Assembly: GCA_051879015.1 (NCBI GenBank)
Contig: JBJELF010000093.1
Span: 1-12,499 of the forward strand
From: JBJELF01 sp051879015
GTDB lineage: Bacteria > Bacillota > Clostridia > Lachnospirales > Lachnospiraceae
Direction: 5' to 3'
Length of the DNA stretch: 12,499 nt
Position numbers and translations under genes: made by a program. Below, piece by piece: positions 1 to 7,129 of this stretch; the stretch's first letter is position 1, and each line of letters starts with the position of its first letter. Below the pieces are notes generated by a model that worked only from the letters and a program-made list of their open reading frames with translations, made no database searches and had not been told where the DNA came from.

Positions 1-1096
1 CTCCCGCCAAAAATTCGCAGTTGTGCAGTCCGTTCCATGCTGCATTGACCTTTGCTGCCTCTACCGCCTCTGCTATAATTTCCACTCCTGTGACCTTGCG
101 TGCCACTGGCGCTACAATCTGAGCAATCGTACCCGTGCCGGAATACAAGTCAAAGACGCATTTATCCTTTGTCTCTCCGATATACTCTCTCACCTGACGG
201 TACAGTACTTCCGCTCCCAAAGAGTTGGTCTGAAAAAAGGAAAATACACTAATCTTAAACTGCAGCCCCAGTAATTCTTCCATAATGTAATCCCTGCCAT
301 ATAGAATGCGTGTCTCATCACTCTGCACGATATCCGCCACACTGTCATTGATAATCTGCAGAATCCCTACTAAAGTTCCTTTGCAGGGAATTGCCAACAG
401 CATCTTTACAAAATCTTCCAGCTGCAATTCTTCCTGACTGCTGGTCACTAATGCCACCAAAATTTCTCCTGTCTTGGCAGCTTTTCTCACCAACAGATGA
501 CGCAGCACACCTATATGAGTATTTTTGCGATAAAATGGAGTACCTTTTGCTCGAAAATATTCTAAAACACCTGACAAAATGGCACGATAATCCTCATCTA
601 CAATCTGACAGCCAACCACGGACTCAACATCATACATACTATTTCTGCGGTGCAGTCCTAGCTCCAGCGGACCATTTTTTACTGCATCTCCAAAGGAAAA
701 TTCCATCTTGTTGCGGTAGCCTCTCTCCAACGGACTTCCCTGAATGCCCTCAAACTGGTAATCACCCACAATTACCTCGTCTAAAATCTGCTTAACCTGA
801 CTTTCCTTCATGCTAAGCTGTTTTTCATAGGGCAGACATTGGTAAGTACAACCACCACAAATTCCAGTGTGAGGACAGAGTCCCTCGGTACGTTCCTCAC
901 TGCCTCGCTTTAACACGTTCAGCAATCGACCTTCCGCCCTATCGTGCTTCCATTTATTTACCTGAAAGGAAACTGTCTGACCTAAAACTGCATTTTTTAC
1001 AACCACTTGTTCGTTCTCTTCCGTTATGACGATACCCTTGTTTGGAAATTCGACTCGCTCTACATATCCTTCACAAATTTGACCTTTTTTTAACAT
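1..1096 (-). CDS. rlmD: 23S rRNA (uracil-5-)-methyltransferase, RlmD/RlmCD family (3' end cut by window)
   Basis: This is a TrmA/RlmC/RlmD-type enzyme that transfers methyl from S-adenosylmethionine to C5 of uridines in 23S rRNA; the Bacillus homologue RlmCD modifies U747 and U1939. I translated 365 codons from the ATG at 1096 to the window edge without a stop. An N-terminal TRAM-like beta domain (about 1-60) is followed by the 4Fe-4S cysteines C74, C80, C83 (spacing C-x5-C-x2-C, containing CGGC) and C163. The FFQTN motif is at 287-291 and the SAM-binding loop DLYSGTG at 316-322. The catalytic cysteine and general base lie beyond the window, so integrity cannot be judged. The start is supported by GGAGAG at 1103-1108. 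A weak promoter (TTTGCA at 1147-1152, 17-bp spacer, TATGTT at 1124-1129) overlaps the upstream gene's terminator; otherwise transcription would be read-through. The family is clear; U1939-only versus dual specificity is not. Confidence 0.93.
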   Translation of the reverse strand, partial: MLKKGQICEGYVERVEFPNKGIVITEENEQVVVKNAVLGQTVSFQVNKWKHDRAEGRLLNVLKRGSEERTEGLCPHTGICGGCTYQCLPYEKQLSMKESQVKQILDEVIVGDYQFEGIQGSPLERGYRNKMEFSFGDAVKNGPLELGLHRRNSMYDVESVVGCQIVDEDYRAILSGVLEYFRAKGTPFYRKNTHIGVLRHLLVRKAAKTGEILVALVTSSQEELQLEDFVKMLLAIPCKGTLVGILQIINDSVADIVQSDETRILYGRDYIMEELLGLQFKISVFSFFQTNSLGAEVLYRQVREYIGETKDKCVFDLYSGTGTIAQIVAPVARKVTGVEIIAEAVEAAKVNAAWNGLHNCEFLAG

Positions 1097-1134
1097 CTTG
1101 TTCTCTCCATCTTTTTTTACGCAAACATACACAT

Positions 1135-1173
1135 AAAGAAAACTGCTGCAAAAGCCCTTGACCTTTGTAGCAG
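1135..1173 (-). terminator. Probable Rho-independent terminator of the acidic membrane protein gene
   Basis: On the minus strand, CTGCT pairs with AGCAG, then one A/C mismatch, then CAAAG pairs with TTTTG including a G-U. The loop is about 9 nt and TTTTCTTT follows. It begins about 47 nt after the stop at 1221. The stem is imperfect, so termination may be partial and allow read-through into the rRNA methyltransferase gene. Confidence 0.5.
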
Positions 1174-1220
1174 CCTTCTTTCAACAAACTTTTAACAGCC
1201 TTCTGACCTTTGGTATCTTA

Positions 1221-1589
1221 TCATTCTTCCTCTGTCATACTGTCATCTGCCTTAGCGATTGCATCCTCAGCAGAATCTTCTTCTGGAGTCTCTTCTGCTG
1301 TTTCTACTGTTTCTTCTGTTGCTTCCTTTTCTTCCGAAGTTTCTTCTGTCTTCTCAGAAGCTTCCTTCTTTTCGTCCTCTTCGAAGAACTCGTCATCGAA
1401 ATCTTCTTCAAAATCGTCCTCAAAATCTTCCAGATAATCCGGTGTCAAGAAACGATAGACAGCATAGGCGATACCTGCGATTGCGGCAATTGCCCCTACA
1501 ATAGCCAACACGCAAACAATGCCATTCTTTTTCTCTGAGCTCTCAACCTTCTCTGCCAACTTCTTTACCTCTGCTTCTAATTTGCTCAT
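1221..1589 (-). CDS. Small single-pass membrane protein with a highly acidic tail, function unknown
   Basis: I do not recognise a named family. The 122-residue protein has three parts. Residues 3-20 form a charged, coiled-coil-like helix (KLEAEVKKLAEKVESSEKK). Residues 23-46 form a strongly hydrophobic, Ala/Gly/Ile/Val-rich membrane segment. The remaining 74 residues contain 38 Asp or Glu by hand count: first an aromatic/acidic stretch (YLEDFEDDFEEDF...FFEE, about 52-70), then a Glu/Thr/Ser/Lys low-complexity tail. No signal-peptidase site is obvious. By the positive-inside rule the tail is not clearly placed on either side of the membrane. I chose the ATG at 1589 because AAAGGA lies about 10 nt upstream; the in-frame ATG at 1658 adds 23 residues, lacks a Shine-Dalgarno site and would sit in the 5' leader. 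The gene has its own promoter and terminator. Possible roles include cation binding or protein scaffolding, but this is speculation. Confidence 0.75.
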   Translation of the reverse strand: MSKLEAEVKKLAEKVESSEKKNGIVCVLAIVGAIAAIAGIAYAVYRFLTPDYLEDFEDDFEEDFDDEFFEEDEKKEASEKTEETSEEKEATEETVETAEETPEEDSAEDAIAKADDSMTEEE

Positions 1590-1694
1590 AAATAGTACAT
1601 CCTTTCTTTTAGATTTTGAAATGAGTAGAACCAAATGCACGAGAACAGGTCCCCTCATTCCAATATTTTGTGATCACTCAATCACTTCTTTTTT

Positions 1695-1703
1695 AGTATA
1701 CCA
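1695..1703 (-). promoter_or_regulatory. Extended -10 promoter of the acidic membrane protein gene
   Basis: Read on the minus strand the site is TGGTATACT, an extended -10 (TGn plus TATACT, 5 of 6 to consensus). No good -35 exists at 17 bp (TGGTAA), which is usual for extended -10 promoters. Transcription would start near 1688, giving a leader of roughly 100 nt. A short inverted repeat GTGAT-6 nt-ATCAC (1670-1685) lies just after the predicted start. Confidence 0.55.
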
Positions 1704-1762
1704 TAAGCTTTCAATTTTTACCACATAATTTTTTTATTCTTCTTACAAATTTCACACGGTTT

Positions 1763-4072
1763 TTATACTTTTTTTAATTTTGCAAAACTGGCAAACATAC
1801 GTTTCTCACCCACTCGCTCAAAATCTACCGTTACTTCATAGTCTTTCTTGCCTTCTGTAATCTCCATCACAGTGCCTGTGCCGAATTTAATATGGCGGAC
1901 CGTATCGCCAATTCCATACTCCAGCCCATTCGCCTTGTTTACCGTAAATTCTTTTCCCGCAGCAATAGGTATCTTCGAAAATCCATTTTCAAATTGATTT
2001 TTTTTAGGCAAATCAAAAATATTGCTCTGCTTCCAATTCGCCTGACTTGCTCCACTTTCTTTTCCATTTCCACTGGCAGAACCACTCTGCTGTGCCTTAA
2101 CTGCTTCCATACGATATTTCTCCGCCAGAGTCACAGGACGTTTTTCCTGAATCAGCTCGGCTGGCACCTCCCGCAAAAATCTCGACGGCGCACAGTAATG
2201 GTTTTCTCCTCGCACCATTCGCATCTTTGCCATACTCAGCATCAATTCTTCTTTGGCTCTGGTCATCCCTACATAACAGAGCCGACGCTCTTCCTCGATG
2301 GCCACTTCTGGATGCTCATCATAAAGAGCCATGGACGATGGAAACAATCCCTCCTCCATGCCACACAGAAAGACTTTTGTAAACTCCAAACCTTTCGAGC
2401 CGTGCATCGTCATGAGAGTCACACGTTCCTCCGACTCATCCATGTTGTCAATGTCAGCCACAAGTGCTACCTCCGCCAGAAAATCTCCCAGTGTGGATTC
2501 TGGATTGGACTCCTCAAACTCCACTGCCTTACTGATTAATTCGTTCACATTATCTTTTTTCGAAAGAGCGGTCTCATCATCCATCTCCTCTAGCATTTCC
2601 CGATAGCTCGTCTTCTCCAAAATATCTTCAATTAATTCATCTACCCCAAAATACTCCATCTCGCTGCGAAACACACGAATCTGCTGCACAAAATTTTCTA
2701 ACTTTGGCACCACGCGCCCCAGATTCGGCACGGAGGAAGCATACTCCAAAGCATCATAAAAACTTAAATTATGCTCATCCGCATACTGCTGAATACGTTC
2801 CACCGTAGTCGGACCGATTCCCCGCTTTGGCACATTGATGATTCGTCTCACTGCCAAATCATCTTTTCCATTCGCAATCGTTTTCAGATAAGCTAAAATA
2901 TCCTTAATCTCTGCACGCTGATAGAAATTGATCCCACCAATTAAGCGATAGGGAATGTTTAAATTGACTAATTTTTCCTCAAATACGCGGGACTGAGCAT
3001 TGGTGCGGTACAGCACTGCAAAATCATTATAGCTGCGCTTTCCACTTTCTACATCCCTCTGAATGGTACGGATAATTCCCTCTGCTTCCTCAAAACCATT
3101 GGCAAACTGGCGATACACAATCGGAGTACCATCGCCGTTTTCGGACCAAAGTTTTTTCTCTTTCCTTCCTTTATTGTGGGAAATCACCGCATTGGCACAA
3201 TTCAAAATATTCATGGTGGAGCGGTAATTCTGCTCCAGCTTAATCACCTTCGCTCCTGCAAACCTTTCCTCAAAGCTCAAAATATTGGTGATATCTGCAC
3301 CACGGAAACGGTAAATAGACTGGTCATCATCACCAACCACACAGATATTGCGATGCTTCTGAGAAAGAAGCCAAATCAACTGAAACTGCACCGCATTCGT
3401 GTCCTGGTATTCATCCACCATAATGTATTGAAATCTTTCCTGATAATATTCCAGAGTTTCAGGATTTTCCTCAAAGAGCTGTACCGTCCGCAGCAGCAAA
3501 TCATCAAAATCCAGTGCATTATTTTTCTTTAAACAATCTTCATAGATTTCATAAAGCTCCGCTTCCTTCCGCTTGCGCCAGTCAGAGCCAGCTATTTTTT
3601 TCATGGATTCTGGGGAAATCATCGCATTTTTTGCACTGGAGATATTTTTGAGCACTGCAGTTTCCTTATAATATTTGGAATCCAAATTTAATTTTTGAAT
3701 GGCCTGCTTAATGATGCTTTTCTGGTCATCTGTATCGTAGATAGTGAAATTGCGGTCATATCCCAACAAATCAATATGTCTTCTCAAAATTCTCACACAG
3801 GCAGAGTGGAAGGTGGAGACCCATATACTATCTGCACCATAGGCAACTAAGCGTTCCACACGATCCCGCATCTCCTTCGCCGCCTTATTGGTGAAGGTAA
3901 TGGCTAAAATATTCCACGGATTTATCTCGCACTCGTCAATCAAATAAGCAATACGGTGAGTCAGTACGCGAGTCTTCCCGGAACCTGCCCCAGCCAAAAT
4001 CAAAAGCGGCCCTTCCGTATAAAATACCGCCTCCTGCTGCGGCTGATTTAATGTATCATAAATACTCATCAT
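1763..4072 (-). CDS. pcrA: ATP-dependent DNA helicase PcrA (UvrD/Rep family, SF1A)
   Basis: PcrA is the essential 3'-5' helicase of Gram-positive bacteria. It acts in nucleotide excision repair, RecA-filament removal and relief of replication-transcription conflicts. All superfamily 1A motifs are present in order: Walker A GAGSGKT (28-34), Ia AITFTNKAAKEMR (57-69), II VDEYQDT (219-225), III GDDDQSIYRFRGA (247-259), IV LEQNYRS (279-285), V TMHGSKGLEF (555-564) and VI RRLCYVGMTRA (596-606). After a low-complexity Ser/Gly/Lys linker (about 655-700) comes a C-terminal Tudor-like domain (about 719-769: YGIGDTVRHIKFGTGTV) of the type that binds RNA polymerase in PcrA/UvrD. At 769 residues it is slightly longer than Bacillus PcrA (about 740). 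The frame opens with two Met codons, so either could initiate; an AGGA lies upstream. It is transcribed from its own tandem promoters, separate from the Ter operon. I saw no convincing terminator downstream. Confidence 0.97.
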   Translation of the reverse strand: MMSIYDTLNQPQQEAVFYTEGPLLILAGAGSGKTRVLTHRIAYLIDECEINPWNILAITFTNKAAKEMRDRVERLVAYGADSIWVSTFHSACVRILRRHIDLLGYDRNFTIYDTDDQKSIIKQAIQKLNLDSKYYKETAVLKNISSAKNAMISPESMKKIAGSDWRKRKEAELYEIYEDCLKKNNALDFDDLLLRTVQLFEENPETLEYYQERFQYIMVDEYQDTNAVQFQLIWLLSQKHRNICVVGDDDQSIYRFRGADITNILSFEERFAGAKVIKLEQNYRSTMNILNCANAVISHNKGRKEKKLWSENGDGTPIVYRQFANGFEEAEGIIRTIQRDVESGKRSYNDFAVLYRTNAQSRVFEEKLVNLNIPYRLIGGINFYQRAEIKDILAYLKTIANGKDDLAVRRIINVPKRGIGPTTVERIQQYADEHNLSFYDALEYASSVPNLGRVVPKLENFVQQIRVFRSEMEYFGVDELIEDILEKTSYREMLEEMDDETALSKKDNVNELISKAVEFEESNPESTLGDFLAEVALVADIDNMDESEERVTLMTMHGSKGLEFTKVFLCGMEEGLFPSSMALYDEHPEVAIEEERRLCYVGMTRAKEELMLSMAKMRMVRGENHYCAPSRFLREVPAELIQEKRPVTLAEKYRMEAVKAQQSGSASGNGKESGASQANWKQSNIFDLPKKNQFENGFSKIPIAAGKEFTVNKANGLEYGIGDTVRHIKFGTGTVMEITEGKKDYEVTVDFERVGEKRMFASFAKLKKV

Positions 4073-4109
4073 TCTTTTCCAATCCTATCTCATGTTTTAT
4101 CCAGAAAAC

Positions 4110-4138
4110 AGTATACTCTCTTTTTTCTTTTTTGTCAT
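4110..4138 (-). promoter_or_regulatory. Proximal sigma-A-type promoter of pcrA (P2)
   Basis: On the minus strand the -35 is ATGACA (4133-4138), the spacer is exactly 17 bp and A-rich, and the -10 is TATACT (4110-4115). Each hexamer matches 5 of 6 consensus bases. Predicted start is near 4103, giving a leader of about 30 nt before the pcrA ATG. Confidence 0.75.
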
Positions 4139-4154
4139 CTACTTTATTTTTCCT

Positions 4155-4183
4155 ATCTTAGGTGATATCCCAACTCGTGTCAA
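4155..4183 (-). promoter_or_regulatory. Distal sigma-A-type promoter of pcrA (P1)
   Basis: On the minus strand a perfect -35 TTGACA (4178-4183) is followed by a 17-bp spacer and the -10 TAAGAT (4155-4160, 4 of 6 to consensus). It lies 45 bp upstream of P2 in the same direction, so pcrA seems to have two tandem promoters. Confidence 0.65.
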
Positions 4184-4282
4184 TAGCACGGTAAACGCAG
4201 ATTTTAAAATAAATACTAAGAAAAACAATAGGCTGATTTACATAAATTTACAAAAAGAGCAAACAATAAATGGCGGCGAAAG

Positions 4283-4330
4283 ACAGCCCCAACGTCCCAA
4301 GAGAACTTTCCCTTGAAACGTCGGGGCTGT
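4283..4330 (-). terminator. Long hairpin closing the Ter/Ca2+-ATPase operon
   Basis: On the minus strand 22 nt starting ACAGCCCCGACGT (4330 down to 4309) pair without bulge or mismatch with 22 nt at 4304-4283, around a four-base AAGT loop. Several of the pairs are G-U. It begins 30 nt after the ATPase stop. What follows is only CTTTCG, so the usual U-tract is missing. It may end transcription inefficiently or protect the 3' end. The 4073-4282 stretch otherwise holds only the pcrA promoters. Confidence 0.6.
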
Positions 4331-4359
4331 TTCACCGAATCAAAAAAATATCAACACTC

Positions 4360-7017
4360 TTACTTGTTTGCTGTGCCCGATACAATTTTACGAATCATAT
4401 CTACCGGAATCATCGTGATTGCAAATAAGATAACAACCAACCAGCCGACTACGCTGAATGGAGTACAGCTAAACATACTTCCAATCCAGGACAGGAATGG
4501 CACGACTGCTGCATTGACAATCAAAAACTGTACTGCAATAATAATCAGCTGTACCTTAATAAATCCTGGATTCTCATTTAATCCCTGGAAAATCTTCAGG
4601 TTGTCATTTCTGACATTAAATCCATTGACAAGAGCTGCCCAGATGAAGAGTACAAAATAACCCGTCAAATGCTGCTCGGTAGAACCAAACAAAGTTGCGA
4701 TTGCTGGAGTCTTCAGGAAGATAAAGCTGATAATAGTCAGCCAAGCTCCCATGACACCAATCTGAATTGCCATATCCTTGCTGATGATACTCTCATCACG
4801 TCTTCTTGGCTTCTCGGTCATATATTTCTCCATAGCTGGCTCATTTCCAAGCATAATTGCACCCAAACTATCCATTACCAGATTTACAAACAGCAAGTGA
4901 GTTACCTTCAATGGCTCTTCCACACCAAAGAATGGAGCTACCGCGCTAACGACAACGGCTGCCACATTGATAACCAACTGGAATTTACAGAATTTCAAGA
5001 TATTGTGATAAATGGTACGTCCATACCAAATCGCATCCTTGATGGATCTAAAATTGTCATCCAAAATAATAATCTTACCAGCTTCCTTGGCTGCCTCAGT
5101 ACCGCTTCCCATCGCAAAACCAACATCCGCACGCTTCAGAGCAGGGGAGTCATTGACACCGTCACCCGTCATACCAACAACCAAATTCATCTCCTGACAG
5201 AGACGAACCATTCTGGATTTGTCAGTAGGAAGTGCTCTGGCAATCACACGAATGTTTGGCAAAATCTTCTTAACATCATCGTCGCTCATGGAATTCAGCT
5301 GAGCAGAGGAAATCGCACGGTCAGAAGGATTCTTTAAAAGTCCTGCATCCTTTGCGATGGCTACTGCAGTTTCCAGACGGTCACCTGTAATCATAACAAC
5401 CTGAATACCAGCATTCTGTACTTCTTTGATAGCTGATTTTGCCTCTGCACGCACATCATCACGAATACCGACCAGACCAATCAATACAACATCATCATTA
5501 ATCTTATTTTCTACCAATTTTTTTTCTGAGTATCCAAATGCCAGCACACGCATTGCCTTTGCAGCTAACTCATCAATCTTGCGATTTAACACTGCCATGT
5601 CCAGTGTTTGAATGTTACCATTCTCATCCATATATTTTGTAGCAACTGCCAGGAAACGCTCTGGTGCACCCTTGTAGAAGGTCTTGCCCAAACTTTCGAT
5701 ACGAGCCTGGCTGAATTTATTGGTAGAGTTAAATCCCTGAGAAGCAGAAACTGCATACTCCTTGGTACCCTCCAGAGCACGGAAGGTGGATTCTCCGATG
5801 AATTTCATCAGAGCCTGATCGGTAGCATTGCCTCCGATTACCTTATGCTCCGCATCAAACATAGACTGTGTGTTCTTACCAATAGCCAAATCAATCAATC
5901 CCTTGACCTTGCTGTGCTTGCTCAATTCCTGAATTGGAATCGAATTTCCGTCAGCAGTGAAGAAATCAACTACTTCCAGCACACCCTTTGTGATTGTACC
6001 AGTCTTATCACTGAATAAAATATTCAGTGAACCTGCCGTCTCAATACCCTCTGCTTTACGAACTAATACATTATGGTCCAGCATCTTACTGGTATTTTGC
6101 ATCAAAACCAACGAAATCATCAGCGGCAGACCTTCTGGAACTGCACAGACGATGATAACAACCGCCAAGGATACCGCCTCTACAATGTCCTGAATGACTA
6201 CCTGCACACCCTGTGCAAAGTATGGAGAAAATCCGCCTGCACTAAGAACGAAATACGCAAAATACATAATTGCAATCACAATGGCACCAATGTATCCGAA
6301 GGTAGAAATCTGACCTGCCAATTTTGCCAATTTAACCTTCAATGGAGAATCTGGCTCATCCTCCTGCATCTCTTCTGCCATGCGGCCCATCATCGTCTTT
6401 AATCCAACTTTTCTGACATCCAACACACCTTCGCCGTCAAATACCACAGCACCTCTGAAAAGAGAATGGCTGTCCACAAAGGTATCACCTGTAATGTCAT
6501 TTGCCAGTTCCATACTGACATCAGCTGCGGTCTTCTTGCACTCCTCCGCCTCACCATTCAGTGCGGAGTTATCCACTGCCAATTTTCCGTCAATCAAAAT
6601 ACCATCCGCTGGAATCTTATTTCCAGACTGCAAAAGCACTTTATCGCCGACAACGACATCATCTACTTCAATGACCGTCACAACACCATTACGATAAACC
6701 TTACATTCGTCTTTCTTGGTACTATCCTTCAACGCACGATACTTGGTATCGCTGGCCACACCTGTCTTTGCCGATACGACCGCTACAATAATAATTGCCA
6801 CAATCGTTCCCAATGGCTCATAAATTTCTGCATATCCAAAGCAAAACATCACAATCATGATTGCCGCAATGGCTAACAGAATTCGAATCATTGGATCATT
6901 AAATGTTTCTTTAAATTCTTCCCAAAAAGTGGTAGGTTCGGAATCTGGAATCGCATTGGAACCATATTGCTCCCGTGACTTTTCCACTTCCTGATCTGTA
7001 AGTCCTGAAAATTTCAT
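4360..7017 (-). CDS. P-type Ca2+-translocating ATPase, PMCA-like (type IIB)
   Basis: This 885-residue integral membrane pump is expected to export Ca2+ using ATP. The catalytic signatures are the phosphorylation site DKTGT (D337-T341), nucleotide-domain KGAPE (449-453), TGD (544-546) and the hinge GDGVND (618-623). In the membrane, PEGLP (294-298, TM4) and VNLVMD (711-716, TM6) supply the Ca2+ ligands. TM5 carries FCKFQLVINVAAVVV in place of the SERCA site-I glutamate, as in single-site PMCA-type pumps. The actuator loop reads ALNGEAEE (152-159) instead of the usual TGES; the catalytic Glu156 is kept. There is an N-terminal cation-ATPase domain (about 1-70), roughly ten membrane segments, and no long calmodulin-type C-terminal tail. 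A strong AGGAGG (7022-7027) precedes the ATG. It is the last gene of the Ter operon, 112 nt after terD3, which fits the calcium-binding nature of TerD proteins. Ca2+ specificity is inferred from motifs; Mn2+ transport is not excluded. Confidence 0.93.
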   Translation of the reverse strand: MKFSGLTDQEVEKSREQYGSNAIPDSEPTTFWEEFKETFNDPMIRILLAIAAIMIVMFCFGYAEIYEPLGTIVAIIIVAVVSAKTGVASDTKYRALKDSTKKDECKVYRNGVVTVIEVDDVVVGDKVLLQSGNKIPADGILIDGKLAVDNSALNGEAEECKKTAADVSMELANDITGDTFVDSHSLFRGAVVFDGEGVLDVRKVGLKTMMGRMAEEMQEDEPDSPLKVKLAKLAGQISTFGYIGAIVIAIMYFAYFVLSAGGFSPYFAQGVQVVIQDIVEAVSLAVVIIVCAVPEGLPLMISLVLMQNTSKMLDHNVLVRKAEGIETAGSLNILFSDKTGTITKGVLEVVDFFTADGNSIPIQELSKHSKVKGLIDLAIGKNTQSMFDAEHKVIGGNATDQALMKFIGESTFRALEGTKEYAVSASQGFNSTNKFSQARIESLGKTFYKGAPERFLAVATKYMDENGNIQTLDMAVLNRKIDELAAKAMRVLAFGYSEKKLVENKINDDVVLIGLVGIRDDVRAEAKSAIKEVQNAGIQVVMITGDRLETAVAIAKDAGLLKNPSDRAISSAQLNSMSDDDVKKILPNIRVIARALPTDKSRMVRLCQEMNLVVGMTGDGVNDSPALKRADVGFAMGSGTEAAKEAGKIIILDDNFRSIKDAIWYGRTIYHNILKFCKFQLVINVAAVVVSAVAPFFGVEEPLKVTHLLFVNLVMDSLGAIMLGNEPAMEKYMTEKPRRRDESIISKDMAIQIGVMGAWLTIISFIFLKTPAIATLFGSTEQHLTGYFVLFIWAALVNGFNVRNDNLKIFQGLNENPGFIKVQLIIIAVQFLIVNAAVVPFLSWIGSMFSCTPFSVVGWLVVILFAITMIPVDMIRKIVSGTANK

Positions 7018-7046
7018 GTTTCCTCCTAAATTATTATAAATTTTAC

Positions 7047-7070
7047 AACAGTCCAGCTGCAGGAACTGTT
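7047..7070 (-). promoter_or_regulatory. Second hairpin in the terD3-ATPase spacer
   Basis: On the minus strand AACAGTTC pairs with GGACTGTT (8 pairs, one G-U) around a loop containing CTGCAG. It lies about 20 nt before the ATPase Shine-Dalgarno site. Its CCTGCAG can alternatively pair with CTGCAGG in the preceding hairpin, so the two structures could be mutually exclusive. Confidence 0.3.
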
Positions 7071-7076
7071 TTTAAC

Positions 7077-7122
7077 GGGTCCCAAAGTCATACCTGCAGA
7101 AACAGGTATGACCTTTTGACCC
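7077..7122 (-). terminator. Strong hairpin after terD3, attenuator-like
   Basis: On the minus strand GTCATACCTG pairs perfectly with CAGGTATGAC around the loop TTTCTG. A G-U and two A-U pairs extend it, then two A/G mismatches, then GGGTC paired with GACCC. It starts 7 nt after the terD3 stop. The following bases (GTTAAAAACAG) are not a U-tract. It could reduce read-through into the ATPase gene, act as an RNA-processing or protection element, or pair alternatively with the next hairpin. Confidence 0.45.
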
Positions 7123-7129
7123 TAGTATC

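Noticed and set aside
1210..1437. Ser-rich plus-strand open frame and TCTTC-rich low-complexity DNA
   Set aside because: The pattern is the complement of GAA/GAG/GAC codons of the acidic tail; it is not an independent repeat or gene.
1590..1658. N-terminal extension of the acidic membrane protein starting at the ATG at 1658
   Set aside because: No Shine-Dalgarno precedes that ATG, and the ATG at 1589 has AAAGGA and begins a sensible protein; the region looks like a transcribed leader.
1691..1780. Possible terminator after pcrA
   Set aside because: Only AT-rich sequence with weak, short pairings was found; no stem with a U-tract could be supported.
1892..2539. Plus-strand open frame of 215 codons across the end of pcrA
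   Set aside because: It is antisense to well-conserved helicase coding sequence, has no ribosome binding site of note and no recognisable domain.
4669..5337. Plus-strand open frame of 222 codons inside the Ca2+-ATPase gene
   Set aside because: It is the antisense shadow of conserved ATPase motifs, with a biased Cys/His/Asn composition and no domain.
7033..7038. Perfect TATAAT on the minus strand just before the Ca2+-ATPase
   Set aside because: No -35 at a proper distance, and a start 7 nt downstream would fall inside the Shine-Dalgarno sequence at 7022-7027.
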